Assembly: GCA_037443885.1 (NCBI GenBank)
Contig: JBBINN010000075.1
Coordinates: forward strand, 1-13,683
DNA length: 13,683 nt
Reading direction: 5' to 3'
From: SG8-30 sp037443885
Lineage (GTDB): Bacteria > Pseudomonadota > Gammaproteobacteria > Steroidobacterales > Steroidobacteraceae
Shown here: piece after piece, positions 1-7,319 of the stretch
How the letters are laid out: each line of letters opens with the position of its first letter
Numbering within the stretch: position 1 is the stretch's first letter
Position numbers and translations under genes: made by a program
Notes under the pieces: generated by a model
What the model was told of the DNA's origin: nothing
The model's input: only the letters and a program-made list of their open reading frames with translations
Databases searched by the model: none

Positions 1-12
1 CCCAAGCAGCGC

Positions 13-40
13 GGCGAGGAGTGCCCCCCGCCGGATCCCG
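13..40 (+). repeat. Left copy of a 28-bp inverted repeat shared with the right end
   Basis: Bases 13-40 (beginning GGCGAGGAGTGC, ending GCCGGATCCCG) are the exact reverse complement of 13600-13627. The match stops at both edges (position 12 and position 41 mismatch). The copy overlaps the first ten bases of the 31-bp tandem array, so the two belong to one repeat family. Confidence 0.85.
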
Positions 41-123
41 GTCGCGGCGCAGGCAGGAACTCCGGATCCCGGCCGCAGCGCAGGCTCTACCGCCGGATCC
101 CGGTCGCGGCGCAGGCACAACCG
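31..123. repeat. Tandem repeat, 3 copies of a 31-bp unit
   Basis: Three head-to-tail units start at 31, 62 and 93, each exactly 31 bp. Each unit is a 24-nt core that begins CCGGATCCCGG and ends GCGCAGGC, followed by a 7-nt variable tail (AGGAACT, TCTACCG, ACAACCG). The cores of units 1 and 3 are identical; unit 2 differs at two positions. The array starts 12 nt beyond the stop codon of the PhoX-family gene and lies wholly in non-coding sequence. Seven-nt tails are far too short for CRISPR spacers. It looks like an intergenic repeat family, and related pieces lie in inverted orientation at 13538-13627. Confidence 0.9.
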
Positions 124-135
124 ATGGGCGTGCGC

Positions 136-2043
136 TCAGCCCAGCGGCTCGCCGTCCTCGCGCCGCAGCGCGATCAGCGACGGGCGCGGCACGTGGCCCG
201 GACCGTCCGGCCAGCTCGAGCGCGGCGCCTCGAGCGTGCCGCCCTCGCCCGGGTGCTGGATCGCGAGGAACAGCGTCGCGTAGTCCGGCGTGAAGCTGCA
301 GCCGCAGACCTCGGATCCCGTTGGTGCGCTCATCATCTGCCTCGGTCGGCCGCGGTCAGGTCCGCGCGTCGGCACCATGAAACAGCCGTTGTGGTGGCCG
401 CCCGGCTGCTTGCCGTCGGTGACGATCCACAGGTTGCCCTCGCGGTCGAGGGCGAGGTTGTCCGGGCTGCCGAGCGGGCTCGGGCCGGCGTCGGGCCCGG
501 CCTCGAACAGCAGGCTCCAGCGGAAGGCGGGCGCGCCGCAGTCGCCGCCCTCTTCCTCGATCTCGATCACGTGGCCGAAGGGATTCGGGCCGCGCGGGTT
601 GGCGGCATCGGGACCGAGGTCCAGTTCGCGGCCGTTCCACGTGCCGCGGGTCGAGACAGGTTCACGGTGCGCGTTGTTCGTCAGCGCCACGTAGACCCTG
701 CCCGTCGCGCCATCGGGAGCGACGTCCTCGGGCCGGTCCATCGGCGTCGCACCGAGCAGATCGGCCGCGGCCCGCAGCCTGATGACCACGTCGCCCTGGC
801 TCGCAAAGCCGTTGTCGGGCGTCAGCGGCCCGTGCCCCTGTACCAGCGGCAGCCAGCGACCGCTGCCGTCGGCGTCGAGACGCGCGACGTACAGCGTCCC
901 GCGATCGAGCAGGTCCCGGTTGGCCTCGCGTTTCGTGGGGTGCACGGGGTCGGCAGTCACGAACTTGTAGAGATACTCGAAGCGGTCGTCGTCGCCGCTG
1001 TACACGGCGAGCCGGCCGTTCTTCGTGAGCGCCGTGGCGGCACACTCGTGCTTGCAGCGGCCGAGCGCCGTTCGCTTCCTCGGGACAGCGGCGGGGTCGA
1101 GCGGATCGATCTCGACGATCCAGCCGAAGCGCAGCATCTCGGCCGGCTCGCGCGCGACGTCGAAGCGCGCCTCGATGTGCTCCCAGCCGTGCTCGCCCGC
1201 GGCCTTGGGCGGCATCCGGCGATGCGCCTCGCGCAGCGCCGAGTCGGCGCGCTGCAGCGCGCCAGCCCCGCCGAAGTACTTGTCCACGTTCTCCTCGGCG
1301 GTGAGAAAGGTTCCCCAGGGCGTCTGGCCGCCCGCGCAATTGTTCAGCGTGCCGCGCACCATGACGCCCGCAGTGTCGGCGCTCGTGCGCAGCAGCGCAT
1401 GGCCTCGCGCAGGTCCCGTGATCTCGCAGGGCGTTTCGCCGGTGATGCGGCGCGCCCACCGGCTGCCGGGCACGTGCCGCCAGCGGCCGCGCGGGTCGCG
1501 CTCGACGAGCAGCACGCTGACGCCATGCATCGCGAGGCTGAGCGGCACGACCTGCGGATGGCGCCGCACGTAGGCTTCGATTCGCGCGGGATCGAGCGTC
1601 TCGAGGTTCTCGAGGCCCGGCAGAAGCAGCTCCTCGTTCGTGTACTCGTGGTTCACGCACAGCAGCCCGCGCTCCAGGCCGCCATCGAGCGCAAAGAAGT
1701 GCACGGCATCGTTGTTGTAGCCGTACTGGCGGGCGGCCACGCCCGGCCGCGCCTCGAGCAGGGCACCGCGCGCCGCGGCGCGGGCGTCTAGAGCGGGTGT
1801 ACCGGGGAACAGCGGGTCGCCCCAGCGCACGACGAGGTCGCTCGCGAGACCGCGGGCGAGCGTCACTCGGTCGGCGTTCGAACCCGGCATGGGCTCCAGT
1901 CCCGCAGCACCTGCCGCGCCTCCCCGCGGGAGCGCGAACGCGGCCGCCACCGCTGCCGCGCCCTTGATGAGCCCGCGGCGGCTGACGGCGACCTCCAGGA
2001 ACCGCGAAAGCGGCTCCGCGCCGGGACCCTGCCTGCCACTCAT
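136..2043 (-). CDS. PhoX-family (DUF839) phosphatase, Tat-exported
   Basis: Predicted periplasmic metal-dependent alkaline phosphatase of the PhoX/DUF839 family, 635 aa, near the usual family length. The chosen ATG at 2043 follows CAGGAACC, a good Shine-Dalgarno; the upstream in-frame ATG at 2088 has GAGG directly abutting it and is less likely. The N-terminus has a twin-arginine signal, SRRGLIK (Arg22-Arg23), followed by an Ala-rich hydrophobic run to about residue 40. Family hallmarks are NNCAGG (Cys236, the position of the cofactor-bridging cysteine in PhoX), the following TPWGTFLTAEEN (Glu250-Glu251), LGRCKHE (Glu333), SPDNLALD and the late IQHPGEG motif. PhoX enzymes use a calcium/iron cofactor and release phosphate from organic phosphomonoesters. 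It is codirectional with ilvA, 71 bp upstream, but there is no functional link. No Pho box was recognised. Activity on phosphate esters is inferred, since many DUF839 proteins are uncharacterised. Confidence 0.9.
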   Translation of the reverse strand: MSGRQGPGAEPLSRFLEVAVSRRGLIKGAAAVAAAFALPRGGAAGAAGLEPMPGSNADRVTLARGLASDLVVRWGDPLFPGTPALDARAAARGALLEARPGVAARQYGYNNDAVHFFALDGGLERGLLCVNHEYTNEELLLPGLENLETLDPARIEAYVRRHPQVVPLSLAMHGVSVLLVERDPRGRWRHVPGSRWARRITGETPCEITGPARGHALLRTSADTAGVMVRGTLNNCAGGQTPWGTFLTAEENVDKYFGGAGALQRADSALREAHRRMPPKAAGEHGWEHIEARFDVAREPAEMLRFGWIVEIDPLDPAAVPRKRTALGRCKHECAATALTKNGRLAVYSGDDDRFEYLYKFVTADPVHPTKREANRDLLDRGTLYVARLDADGSGRWLPLVQGHGPLTPDNGFASQGDVVIRLRAAADLLGATPMDRPEDVAPDGATGRVYVALTNNAHREPVSTRGTWNGRELDLGPDAANPRGPNPFGHVIEIEEEGGDCGAPAFRWSLLFEAGPDAGPSPLGSPDNLALDREGNLWIVTDGKQPGGHHNGCFMVPTRGPDRGRPRQMMSAPTGSEVCGCSFTPDYATLFLAIQHPGEGGTLEAPRSSWPDGPGHVPRPSLIALRREDGEPLG

Positions 2044-2060
2044 GTAACGGTTCCTGACGG

Positions 2061-2076
2061 GGCGCCCAGCGGCGCC
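2061..2076 (-). terminator. Weak GC hairpin between ilvA and the PhoX-family gene
   Basis: GGCGCC at 2061-2066 pairs with GGCGCC at 2071-2076 around a CAGC loop, in the 71-bp gap between the ilvA stop and the phosphatase start. No T tract follows on either strand, so it may be an attenuating hairpin, a weak terminator or chance in GC-rich DNA. Confidence 0.2.
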
Positions 2077-2114
2077 GTGACGTCCCATCCTCGCCCGAGT
2101 GCGCTACAGAGAGG

Positions 2115-3632
2115 TTACGGCCCGAGGAACAGCCGGTAGGCAGGGTTCGCCGTTTCGTCGGTGTAGACGTAGTGCAGCTCGTCAAGGTGCTGCAGGAACT
2201 CGGCGCGCTCGCCGGGCGGCACCTGGATGCCGGCCAGGACCCGGCCGTAGTCCGAGCCGTGGTTGCGGTAGTGGAACAGGCTGATGTTCCAGCGCGACCC
2301 GACGGCCTGCAGGAACCGGAGCAGCGCGCCGGGCCGCTCCGGGAATTCGAAGCGGTACAGGACTTCGTGCTCGAGGCCCGGCGCGTGGCCGCCGACCATG
2401 TAGCGCACGTGCAGCTTGGCCATCTCGTTGCCGGTCATGTCCATGACCGGGAAGCCCGCCGCCTCGATCGCCACGCGCAGCGCCTCGCGCTCCTCGCGGC
2501 CCTGCGACAGGGCGAGGCCGACGAAGATGCGCGCCGCGGCCGGATCGCCGTAGCGGTAGTTGAACTCGGTCACGCCGCGCCGTCCGATGAGCTCGCAGAA
2601 GGCCCGGAAGCTGCCGGGCCGCTCGGGGATCTCGACGGCGAACAGCGCCTCGCGCTCGCCGCCGAGGTCGGCACGCTCGGCCACGTGGCGCAGCCTGTCG
2701 AAATTCATGTTCGCGCCGCAGTTGATCGTCACCAGCGTCCGGTCGCGGCAGCCCTCGCGGGCAACCCACTTTTTCATGCCCGCGACGGCGAGCCCGCCGG
2801 CCGGCTCGACGATCGAGCGTGTGTCCTCGAAGATGTCCTGGATGGCGGCGCAGGTCTCGTCGGTCGTCACCAGCACGATCTCGTCCACGTACTGCCGGGC
2901 TAGGCGGAAGGTCTCCTCGCCGACGCGCCGGACGGCCACGCCGTCGTGAAAGATGCCGACGCGGTCGAGAGCCACGCGCCGGCCGGCCGCGAGCGAGGCG
3001 TGCATGCTCGCCGCGTCCTCCGGCTCCACGCCGACGATGCGGATCGCGGGGTACAGCGACTTGATGTAGACGGCGATGCCGCCGATCAGCCCCCCGCCGC
3101 CCACCGGCACGAAGATCGCATCCATGCCCTCGGGCTGCTGGCGCAGCAGCTCCATTGCGATGGTGCCCTGCCCGGCGATGACCTCCGGGTCGTCGAACGG
3201 GTGTATGAGAGTGAGACCCTCCGCCGCGCCGAGTACCAGGGCGTGCTCGAAGGCGGCATCGTAGTCGTCCCCCTCCAGGACGATCTCACCGCCGAGGTCC
3301 GCCACCGCCTGCACCTTGATGCTCGGCGTGGTCCTCGGCATCACGATCACCGCGCGCACGCCGCGCCGTCGCGCGCCGAGCGCCACTCCCTGCGCGTGGT
3401 TGCCGGCCGAGGCGCAGATCACTCCGCGTGCCGCCTGCTCCGGCGCCAGGTGCGCAATGCGGTTGTAGGCGCCACGCAACTTGAAGGAGAACACCGGCTG
3501 CAGGTCCTCGCGCTTGAACAGCACGCGGTTGCGGAGCCGGCGCGACAGGCGCCGCGCCTCCTCCAGGGGAGACTCGATGGCGACGTCGTAGACGCGCGCC
3601 TTGAGGATGCGCTCGATGTAGCGATAGTCCAT
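2115..3632 (-). CDS. ilvA: Threonine dehydratase, biosynthetic, two ACT-like domains
   Basis: PLP-dependent threonine ammonia-lyase converting L-threonine to 2-oxobutanoate and ammonia, the first committed step of isoleucine synthesis in the cytoplasm. The protein is 505 aa from the ATG at 3632 (MDYRYIERIL), close to the 514 aa of E. coli IlvA. A longer in-frame start at 3752 would run into the divergent MFS gene and adds only low-complexity residues. Visible features are the PLP lysine in FSFKLRGAYN (Lys51), SAGNHAQG (75-82), the glycine-rich phosphate loop VGGGGLIGG (177-185), and two C-terminal ACT-like modules at about 329-400 (FAVEIPERPGSF) and 425-500 (YRFEFPERPGAL). Paired regulatory modules mark the long, isoleucine-inhibited biosynthetic form rather than the short catabolic TdcB type. 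No clear Shine-Dalgarno precedes the start. Confidence 0.96.
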   Translation of the reverse strand: MDYRYIERILKARVYDVAIESPLEEARRLSRRLRNRVLFKREDLQPVFSFKLRGAYNRIAHLAPEQAARGVICASAGNHAQGVALGARRRGVRAVIVMPRTTPSIKVQAVADLGGEIVLEGDDYDAAFEHALVLGAAEGLTLIHPFDDPEVIAGQGTIAMELLRQQPEGMDAIFVPVGGGGLIGGIAVYIKSLYPAIRIVGVEPEDAASMHASLAAGRRVALDRVGIFHDGVAVRRVGEETFRLARQYVDEIVLVTTDETCAAIQDIFEDTRSIVEPAGGLAVAGMKKWVAREGCRDRTLVTINCGANMNFDRLRHVAERADLGGEREALFAVEIPERPGSFRAFCELIGRRGVTEFNYRYGDPAAARIFVGLALSQGREEREALRVAIEAAGFPVMDMTGNEMAKLHVRYMVGGHAPGLEHEVLYRFEFPERPGALLRFLQAVGSRWNISLFHYRNHGSDYGRVLAGIQVPPGERAEFLQHLDELHYVYTDETANPAYRLFLGP

Positions 3633-3712
3633 GGTGGGTCGTCGGAGGTGCCGCGCGACATTAGCAGGATCCGGCCCGGCTTGGCTTGCCTGCCGGGTGC
3701 CCGGCCTGCAAG

Positions 3713-4975
3713 ATGGCCGTGTTGACCCCGGCCACCGCCCCACCCGACCCACGCGAGCTCGGCCGGCGGCTGATCGTCGCCTCGGCGGCGATCGGCGCGC
3801 TCGGCCCCTTCGGCATGCACGTGCTGCTGCCGGCGCTGCCGGCCATCGCCGCGGCCTTCTCGGTCCGGGCCTCGGCGGCTCAGCTGCTGGTTAGCCTCGC
3901 GCTGGTCGCCATCGCGCTCGGCAACCTCGTCGTCGCGCCGCTGTCGGACCGCTACGGCCGCCGGCCCGTCATCATGGCCGGTCTGTGGCTGTTCCTCGCC
4001 GGAAGCGCCGCCGCGGCGTTCGCACCCAGCCTGCCGCTGGTCGTCGCGGCCCGCATCGTGCAGGCATTCGGCGCCGGAGCGGCGATGGCGGTCGCGCGCG
4101 CCGCGATCATGGACTTCTTCGGGCCGGACCGCGCGGCCAGCGCGCTGGCGACGACGGCGACTGCGGTGCTGTTGGTGCCGATGGTAGCTCCCACCCTCGG
4201 CGGGCTGGCAGTCGAAAACTGGCACTGGCGCGCCCCGTTCGCGCTCGCGGTGATCGTGGGCCTGGCGGCGCTGTGGTTCACGTGGGCGCGGACATCGGAG
4301 ACGCACGCCGCCAGCCGTTCGGCCGGGCCGTCGCCGCGGACGCTGTCGAGCTACCGGCGCCTGCTCGGCAATCCCGGCTACGTCGCCTACGTCGGCTTCG
4401 GCAGCTGCATGATGGGCACGGTGACCGTCTTCATCACCTCGGCCCCCTACGTGGGCATCGAGGTGCTCGGGATCTCTCCCTCGAACTACGGGCTGCTCTT
4501 CATTCTGCCCGCCGCTGCATCCTTCGCCGGATTCTTCTTCACCGCACGCATGGCGACCCGCCTCGGCGGCATGCGCATGATGCGGATGGGCGCCGGTCTG
4601 TCGCTCGCGGGCGCAACGGCGCTGCTCGCGGCGATGCTCGCCGGGGCGACACACCCGCTCGCGCTTTTCTTGCCGGGCATGTTGGTCTGCGCCGCGAACG
4701 CGCTGTCGGCGCCGAACTCGACGACCGGCGCCATCGCCTCGGCCAGCGACGTCGCCGGCGCCGCGTCGGGGCTGCTCGGCTTCTTCCAGCTGCTGGTCGG
4801 AGCGGTCGCCACGCAGGTCGTCGCGACAGTGGCCGCCGGCAGCGGCCTGCCGCTCGCCGTGGCCGTGATGATCCTCAACCTCGTCGCGCTGGCGCTGCTC
4901 GTGCACATCGGCCGGCGCGGCGCCATCGAGGCGGTCGCGCGGCCGGGCGACGCGGACGCGGAAAAAGGCCTCTAG
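3713..4975 (+). CDS. MFS multidrug exporter, Bcr/CflA-like
   Basis: Inner-membrane proton-coupled drug exporter of the DHA1 (Bcr/CflA) group, 420 aa with about twelve hydrophobic segments. Motif A between helices 2 and 3 is visible as GNLVVAPLSDRYGRRPV, and a motif-C-like APTLGGLAVENWHWR lies at the end of helix 5, as in drug/proton antiporters. The first helix starts at about residue 20 (RRLIVASAAIGALGPFGMHV). I chose the ATG at 3713; an in-frame TTG at 3686 would add nine residues. Neither has a recognisable Shine-Dalgarno, so the start is uncertain. It diverges from ilvA over 80 bp and its TAG stop overlaps the stop of the convergent VOC gene. The substrate cannot be inferred; drug, dye or amino-acid efflux are all possible. 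Confidence 0.9.
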   Translation: MAVLTPATAPPDPRELGRRLIVASAAIGALGPFGMHVLLPALPAIAAAFSVRASAAQLLVSLALVAIALGNLVVAPLSDRYGRRPVIMAGLWLFLAGSAAAAFAPSLPLVVAARIVQAFGAGAAMAVARAAIMDFFGPDRAASALATTATAVLLVPMVAPTLGGLAVENWHWRAPFALAVIVGLAALWFTWARTSETHAASRSAGPSPRTLSSYRRLLGNPGYVAYVGFGSCMMGTVTVFITSAPYVGIEVLGISPSNYGLLFILPAAASFAGFFFTARMATRLGGMRMMRMGAGLSLAGATALLAAMLAGATHPLALFLPGMLVCAANALSAPNSTTGAIASASDVAGAASGLLGFFQLLVGAVATQVVATVAAGSGLPLAVAVMILNLVALALLVHIGRRGAIEAVARPGDADAEKGL

Positions 4976-4980
4976 GCCTT
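4962..4980 (-). terminator. Hairpin with T-tract spanning the convergent stop codons
   Basis: AAGGCC at 4965-4970 pairs with GGCCTT at 4975-4980 around a TCTA loop. Read on the minus strand the second arm runs on into TTT, giving GGCCTTTTT, the layout of an intrinsic terminator for the VOC gene. The stem covers the overlapping CTAG that contains both stop codons. On the plus strand only TT plus C-rich sequence follows, so it would be weaker for the MFS gene. The six-pair stem is short. Confidence 0.5.
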
Positions 4981-5919
4981 CTCGACCAGCAGGTGGTGCA
5001 CTCCATGCGGCGCGCGCAGCGTCGCCACCCGGACCCTGCCGCGCGGCGCGAGGCTGACTTCCGCGGGCGGCACCGCCACGGCGGCGCCGTGGACAGAGGC
5101 GCGCGCGAGCAGCGCGTCGAGCCCCTCGACGCTCAGGCACACGGCCACCAGGCCGCGGTTTGGCGCGCGGCAGACTTCGCGCAGGGAAGGCGCAATGTGC
5201 GGCGGCAGGCCGTAGTGGATCACGCCGAGCATCACGTCCTCGACCTTGCGGCCGAAGTTGTTCGCGCGGATCAGGCTCGCGCGGCCGGCGCCGATCATCC
5301 GGCCGAAGGTATCGCTCTCGAAGCGGTACTCGAGTCCGAGCGGCAGGCCGAGACCTTCCTCGTAGAACCGGCGCACCGGCTCGAGTTCCGTCACGGGGCC
5401 GGAGCAGCTCTGCACCTCGCTGAACAGCCGGTCGGTGACGCTCACGTAGTCGGCCGCGCGCGCCGCGACGGGATGGATGAAGGCCACCAGCACGCCATCC
5501 GGGGCCCGCAGGTGCGCCTCCTGGAAGCGTTCGCCCGTCGGCAGGTCCAGCTGTGCCGGCGGGCCGACCAGCTGGAAGCCCCTGGCTGATGCGCGGGCCA
5601 CCGCGGCATCGAGGTCCGACGTGAACACGTCCACCACCTTGAGTGCGTCAGTCGAGAGCCCCACGCCGCCCGGCCGGATGACGGTCGGCGAAGGTGGATC
5701 GAAGGCGACGAGGCGCACGCCGATCGCCGTTCCAGGTGTCAGCAGCTGAACGGTGCGCGCCGTGAGGCCCTCGAGCCCGAAGAGTGCGGCGACTCCCGCC
5801 GCGTCGAGCGACTCGTCCGCCACGAGCCGCAGGTCGAGCACGTCGCGGAACAGGGACAGCTGTCGGTCGATCTCGCCGGTGCTGATGACCGGGCCGTCGA
5901 TGGATACCACTCTCGCCAT
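4972..5919 (-). CDS. VOC (glyoxalase/bleomycin resistance/dioxygenase) superfamily protein, two modules
   Basis: Cytoplasmic vicinal-oxygen-chelate fold protein of 315 aa, about twice a single VOC domain. Module 1 is roughly 1-155 (from VVSIDGPVISTGEIDRQLSLF to APDGVLVAFIHP) and module 2 roughly 165-315 (from CSGPVTELEPVRRFYEEGLG to RAPHGVHHLLVEKA). Each shows the family pattern of an early helix carrying a xxLxLFRDVLxL-type or RRFYEEGLGL motif and a closing strand after a xRAPxGV turn. This family includes glyoxalase I, extradiol dioxygenases and antibiotic-binding proteins, so the reaction is not known; ring cleavage or isomerisation is possible if metal ligands are intact. The ATG at 5919 has GTGAGGAATCCTG upstream, a good ribosome site. 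It lies 85 nt downstream of the second FHA gene and converges on the MFS gene with a 4-nt overlap of stop codons. Confidence 0.82.
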   Translation of the reverse strand: MARVVSIDGPVISTGEIDRQLSLFRDVLDLRLVADESLDAAGVAALFGLEGLTARTVQLLTPGTAIGVRLVAFDPPSPTVIRPGGVGLSTDALKVVDVFTSDLDAAVARASARGFQLVGPPAQLDLPTGERFQEAHLRAPDGVLVAFIHPVAARAADYVSVTDRLFSEVQSCSGPVTELEPVRRFYEEGLGLPLGLEYRFESDTFGRMIGAGRASLIRANNFGRKVEDVMLGVIHYGLPPHIAPSLREVCRAPNRGLVAVCLSVEGLDALLARASVHGAAVAVPPAEVSLAPRGRVRVATLRAPHGVHHLLVEKA

Positions 5920-5982
5920 CAGGATTCCTCACGCCGGGCGCGAAAGGATAGCCGAGCCAGTATCTGTCGCGGTCCGGGCGGT

Positions 5983-6002
5983 CGGGCCCGGGACCGGGCC
6001 CG
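5983..6002 (-). terminator. Strong GC hairpin just after the second FHA gene
   Basis: CGGGCCCGG (5983-5991) and CCGGGCCCG (5994-6002) form a perfect 9-bp inverted repeat separated by GA; a realistic hairpin would use about seven pairs and a six-base loop. It begins three bases beyond the TGA stop of the FHA gene on the minus strand. No T tract follows, so termination is inferred from position and stem strength only. It could instead shield the mRNA 3' end. Confidence 0.35.
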
Positions 6003-6004
6003 GC

Positions 6005-7309
6005 TCAATCCCGTACACCGCCCGGGCGATGAATCTGGAAGCGGAAGCGCGCCTTGCCGAAGGCAAGCTCGTCGCCGTCGCGCAGCAGTTCCCGGCGCAC
6101 GCGCCGCCCATTGACGAAGACGCCGTTGGTGCTGCCGGCGTCCTCGACCACCGTCGCATCAGTGCCGAGCCGCAGCGTTGCGTGGTGCCGGCTCATCCAG
6201 TTCTCGTCCAGCTGCAGGTCGTTGTCCGGCGTGCGACCGACACGAATGCGCTCCTGCCCGAGGACCTGCAGGGGAGCGACGGGATCATCGAGACGCACTA
6301 GGTAGCGCTTGGGCGGGACCGCGCGCCCGGACGGCGCGGGCGAAACGACGCTGGCCGGTTCCGGCAACACCGGCGAAGCATCTGCGGGTTGCGGTTCGGC
6401 TGCCGGAGGCTGCGGGGCCGCATCGACGGCCAGGAAATCGTCCCGGTACCGGCCAAGCGCCTCGCGGGAGCGCAGCAGCTCGAGCAGGCGGTCCGCGTGC
6501 AGCCTGGCCTCGCGCAGATCCTCGCGCGCGCGCCGCAACTCGGCGGTGCGCTCCTCCTCGCGGACGCGCCAATGGTCACGCACGCGGGCGGGGTCGGATT
6601 GGCCGGCCACGGCCGATGTCGGCCTGGAGGCGTCGGCATCAAGGCGCTCGAGCTGCAGCCGTGCCGCGGCCTCCGCCTGGCTCCGGGCCTCCAGTTCGAC
6701 CCTCAGCCGCTCCAGCTCGGAATGCAAGGCCTCGGCGCGCACGGATCCGGCCGCGATCCGCGTCTCGGCCTCGAGCAGCGCGGCCTCGCGCTCGACGAGG
6801 CGCGCCTGGGCCGCGGCCTCGACGACCTCGTGCCGCGCTCGTTCTGCGGCTAGGGCCTCTTCGGCAGCCGCGAGCTGGGCACGCCGCTCATCGTGCTGGG
6901 CCGCCAGCGCGAGCCGCTGCCGCTCGACGTCCGCGAGGCGCTGCTCGAGAATCGCGATCTCGACCGGCGATGCGTGGACCTGTCGCTCGGCGGCGGCGCG
7001 CGCGGCCTCGAGTTCCCGCTGAAGGCGCGCGATCGCAAAGGACTTCTCGCGCAGGGTCGTGGTGAGCGCCGCGATCGCCTCGTCCGATGAGTTTGCCGCG
7101 CCGACTTCAGGCTCCACGAGCGGAGGCCATTCGCCCGTCGTGGACAGCAGGTCGTCGCCCGCCGCATCCGCGTTGGAGGAAGGCGGCCACTCTCCGGTGG
7201 CGGAGAGGAGATCCTCGGGTGCCACCGTCGAAGACTCGTCCAGGATCGGCAACTCGTCAGTGGAGTCGAGGTCGTGTTGCGGCTGGCTGTCTTGCGGGCG
7301 GTATCCCAC
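6005..7309 (-). CDS. Coiled-coil protein with C-terminal FHA domain (second of a tandem pair)
   Basis: Predicted cytoplasmic phosphothreonine-binding adaptor, 434 aa. Order: acidic N-terminal tail (about 1-75), long Ala/Glu/Arg-rich coiled coil (about 80-285), Pro/Ala linker, then an FHA domain (about 336-434). The FHA signature is intact: VGRTPDNDLQL, SRHHATLRL and STNGVFVNG, supplying the Arg, Ser and Asn that contact phosphothreonine in known FHA domains. The tail carries two copies of DLLS(A/T)TGEWPP, at residues 33-43 and 53-63. The start is placed at GTG 7309, 10 nt after the TGA of the upstream FHA gene; no Shine-Dalgarno is obvious, so translation may be coupled. ATG-initiated readings upstream are only the overlapping frame of that gene. 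No Ser/Thr kinase or secretion gene is in the window, so the partner is unknown. It is a diverged paralogue of its neighbour. Confidence 0.85.
   Translation of the reverse strand: MGYRPQDSQPQHDLDSTDELPILDESSTVAPEDLLSATGEWPPSSNADAAGDDLLSTTGEWPPLVEPEVGAANSSDEAIAALTTTLREKSFAIARLQRELEAARAAAERQVHASPVEIAILEQRLADVERQRLALAAQHDERRAQLAAAEEALAAERARHEVVEAAAQARLVEREAALLEAETRIAAGSVRAEALHSELERLRVELEARSQAEAAARLQLERLDADASRPTSAVAGQSDPARVRDHWRVREEERTAELRRAREDLREARLHADRLLELLRSREALGRYRDDFLAVDAAPQPPAAEPQPADASPVLPEPASVVSPAPSGRAVPPKRYLVRLDDPVAPLQVLGQERIRVGRTPDNDLQLDENWMSRHHATLRLGTDATVVEDAGSTNGVFVNGRRVRRELLRDGDELAFGKARFRFQIHRPGGVRD
7121..7156 (-). repeat. Copy 2 of a 12-codon internal repeat in the second FHA gene
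   Basis: Encodes DDLLSTTGEWPP. It begins 60 nt (20 codons) after the start of copy 1 at 7181-7216, which encodes EDLLSATGEWPP. Ten of twelve residues are identical, but eight of those ten use a different synonymous codon, so the peptide rather than the DNA is conserved. Confidence 0.85.
7181..7216 (-). repeat. Copy 1 of a 12-codon internal repeat in the second FHA gene
   Basis: Encodes EDLLSATGEWPP, residues 32-43 when counted from the GTG at 7309. It pairs with copy 2 at 7121-7156. A looser version (ELLSEQGFYLD) sits in the N-terminal tail of the neighbouring paralogue at 8349-8381. Confidence 0.85.
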
Positions 7310-7319
7310 GGGATCGCCG

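Noticed and set aside
31..123. CRISPR array
   Set aside because: The variable segments are only 7 nt and the cores contain the GGATCC palindrome; no cas gene is present.
124..1791. A 555-aa plus-strand open frame opposite the PhoX-family gene
   Set aside because: It is the antisense shadow of a clearly homologous gene; its protein is Arg/Ala/Val-rich without any domain signature, as expected when GC-rich codons are read on the other strand.
3664..3674. GCAGGATCCGG in the ilvA-MFS gap as another copy of the end repeat
   Set aside because: It matches 13538-13548 over only 11 nt, with no core extension or 7-nt tail pattern, so chance in GC-rich DNA is adequate.
3419..5140. A 573-aa minus-strand open frame covering the MFS gene
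   Set aside because: Its protein is low-complexity Arg/Gly/Glu/His-rich and it crosses both the MFS and ilvA coding regions, which have strong family motifs in their own frames.
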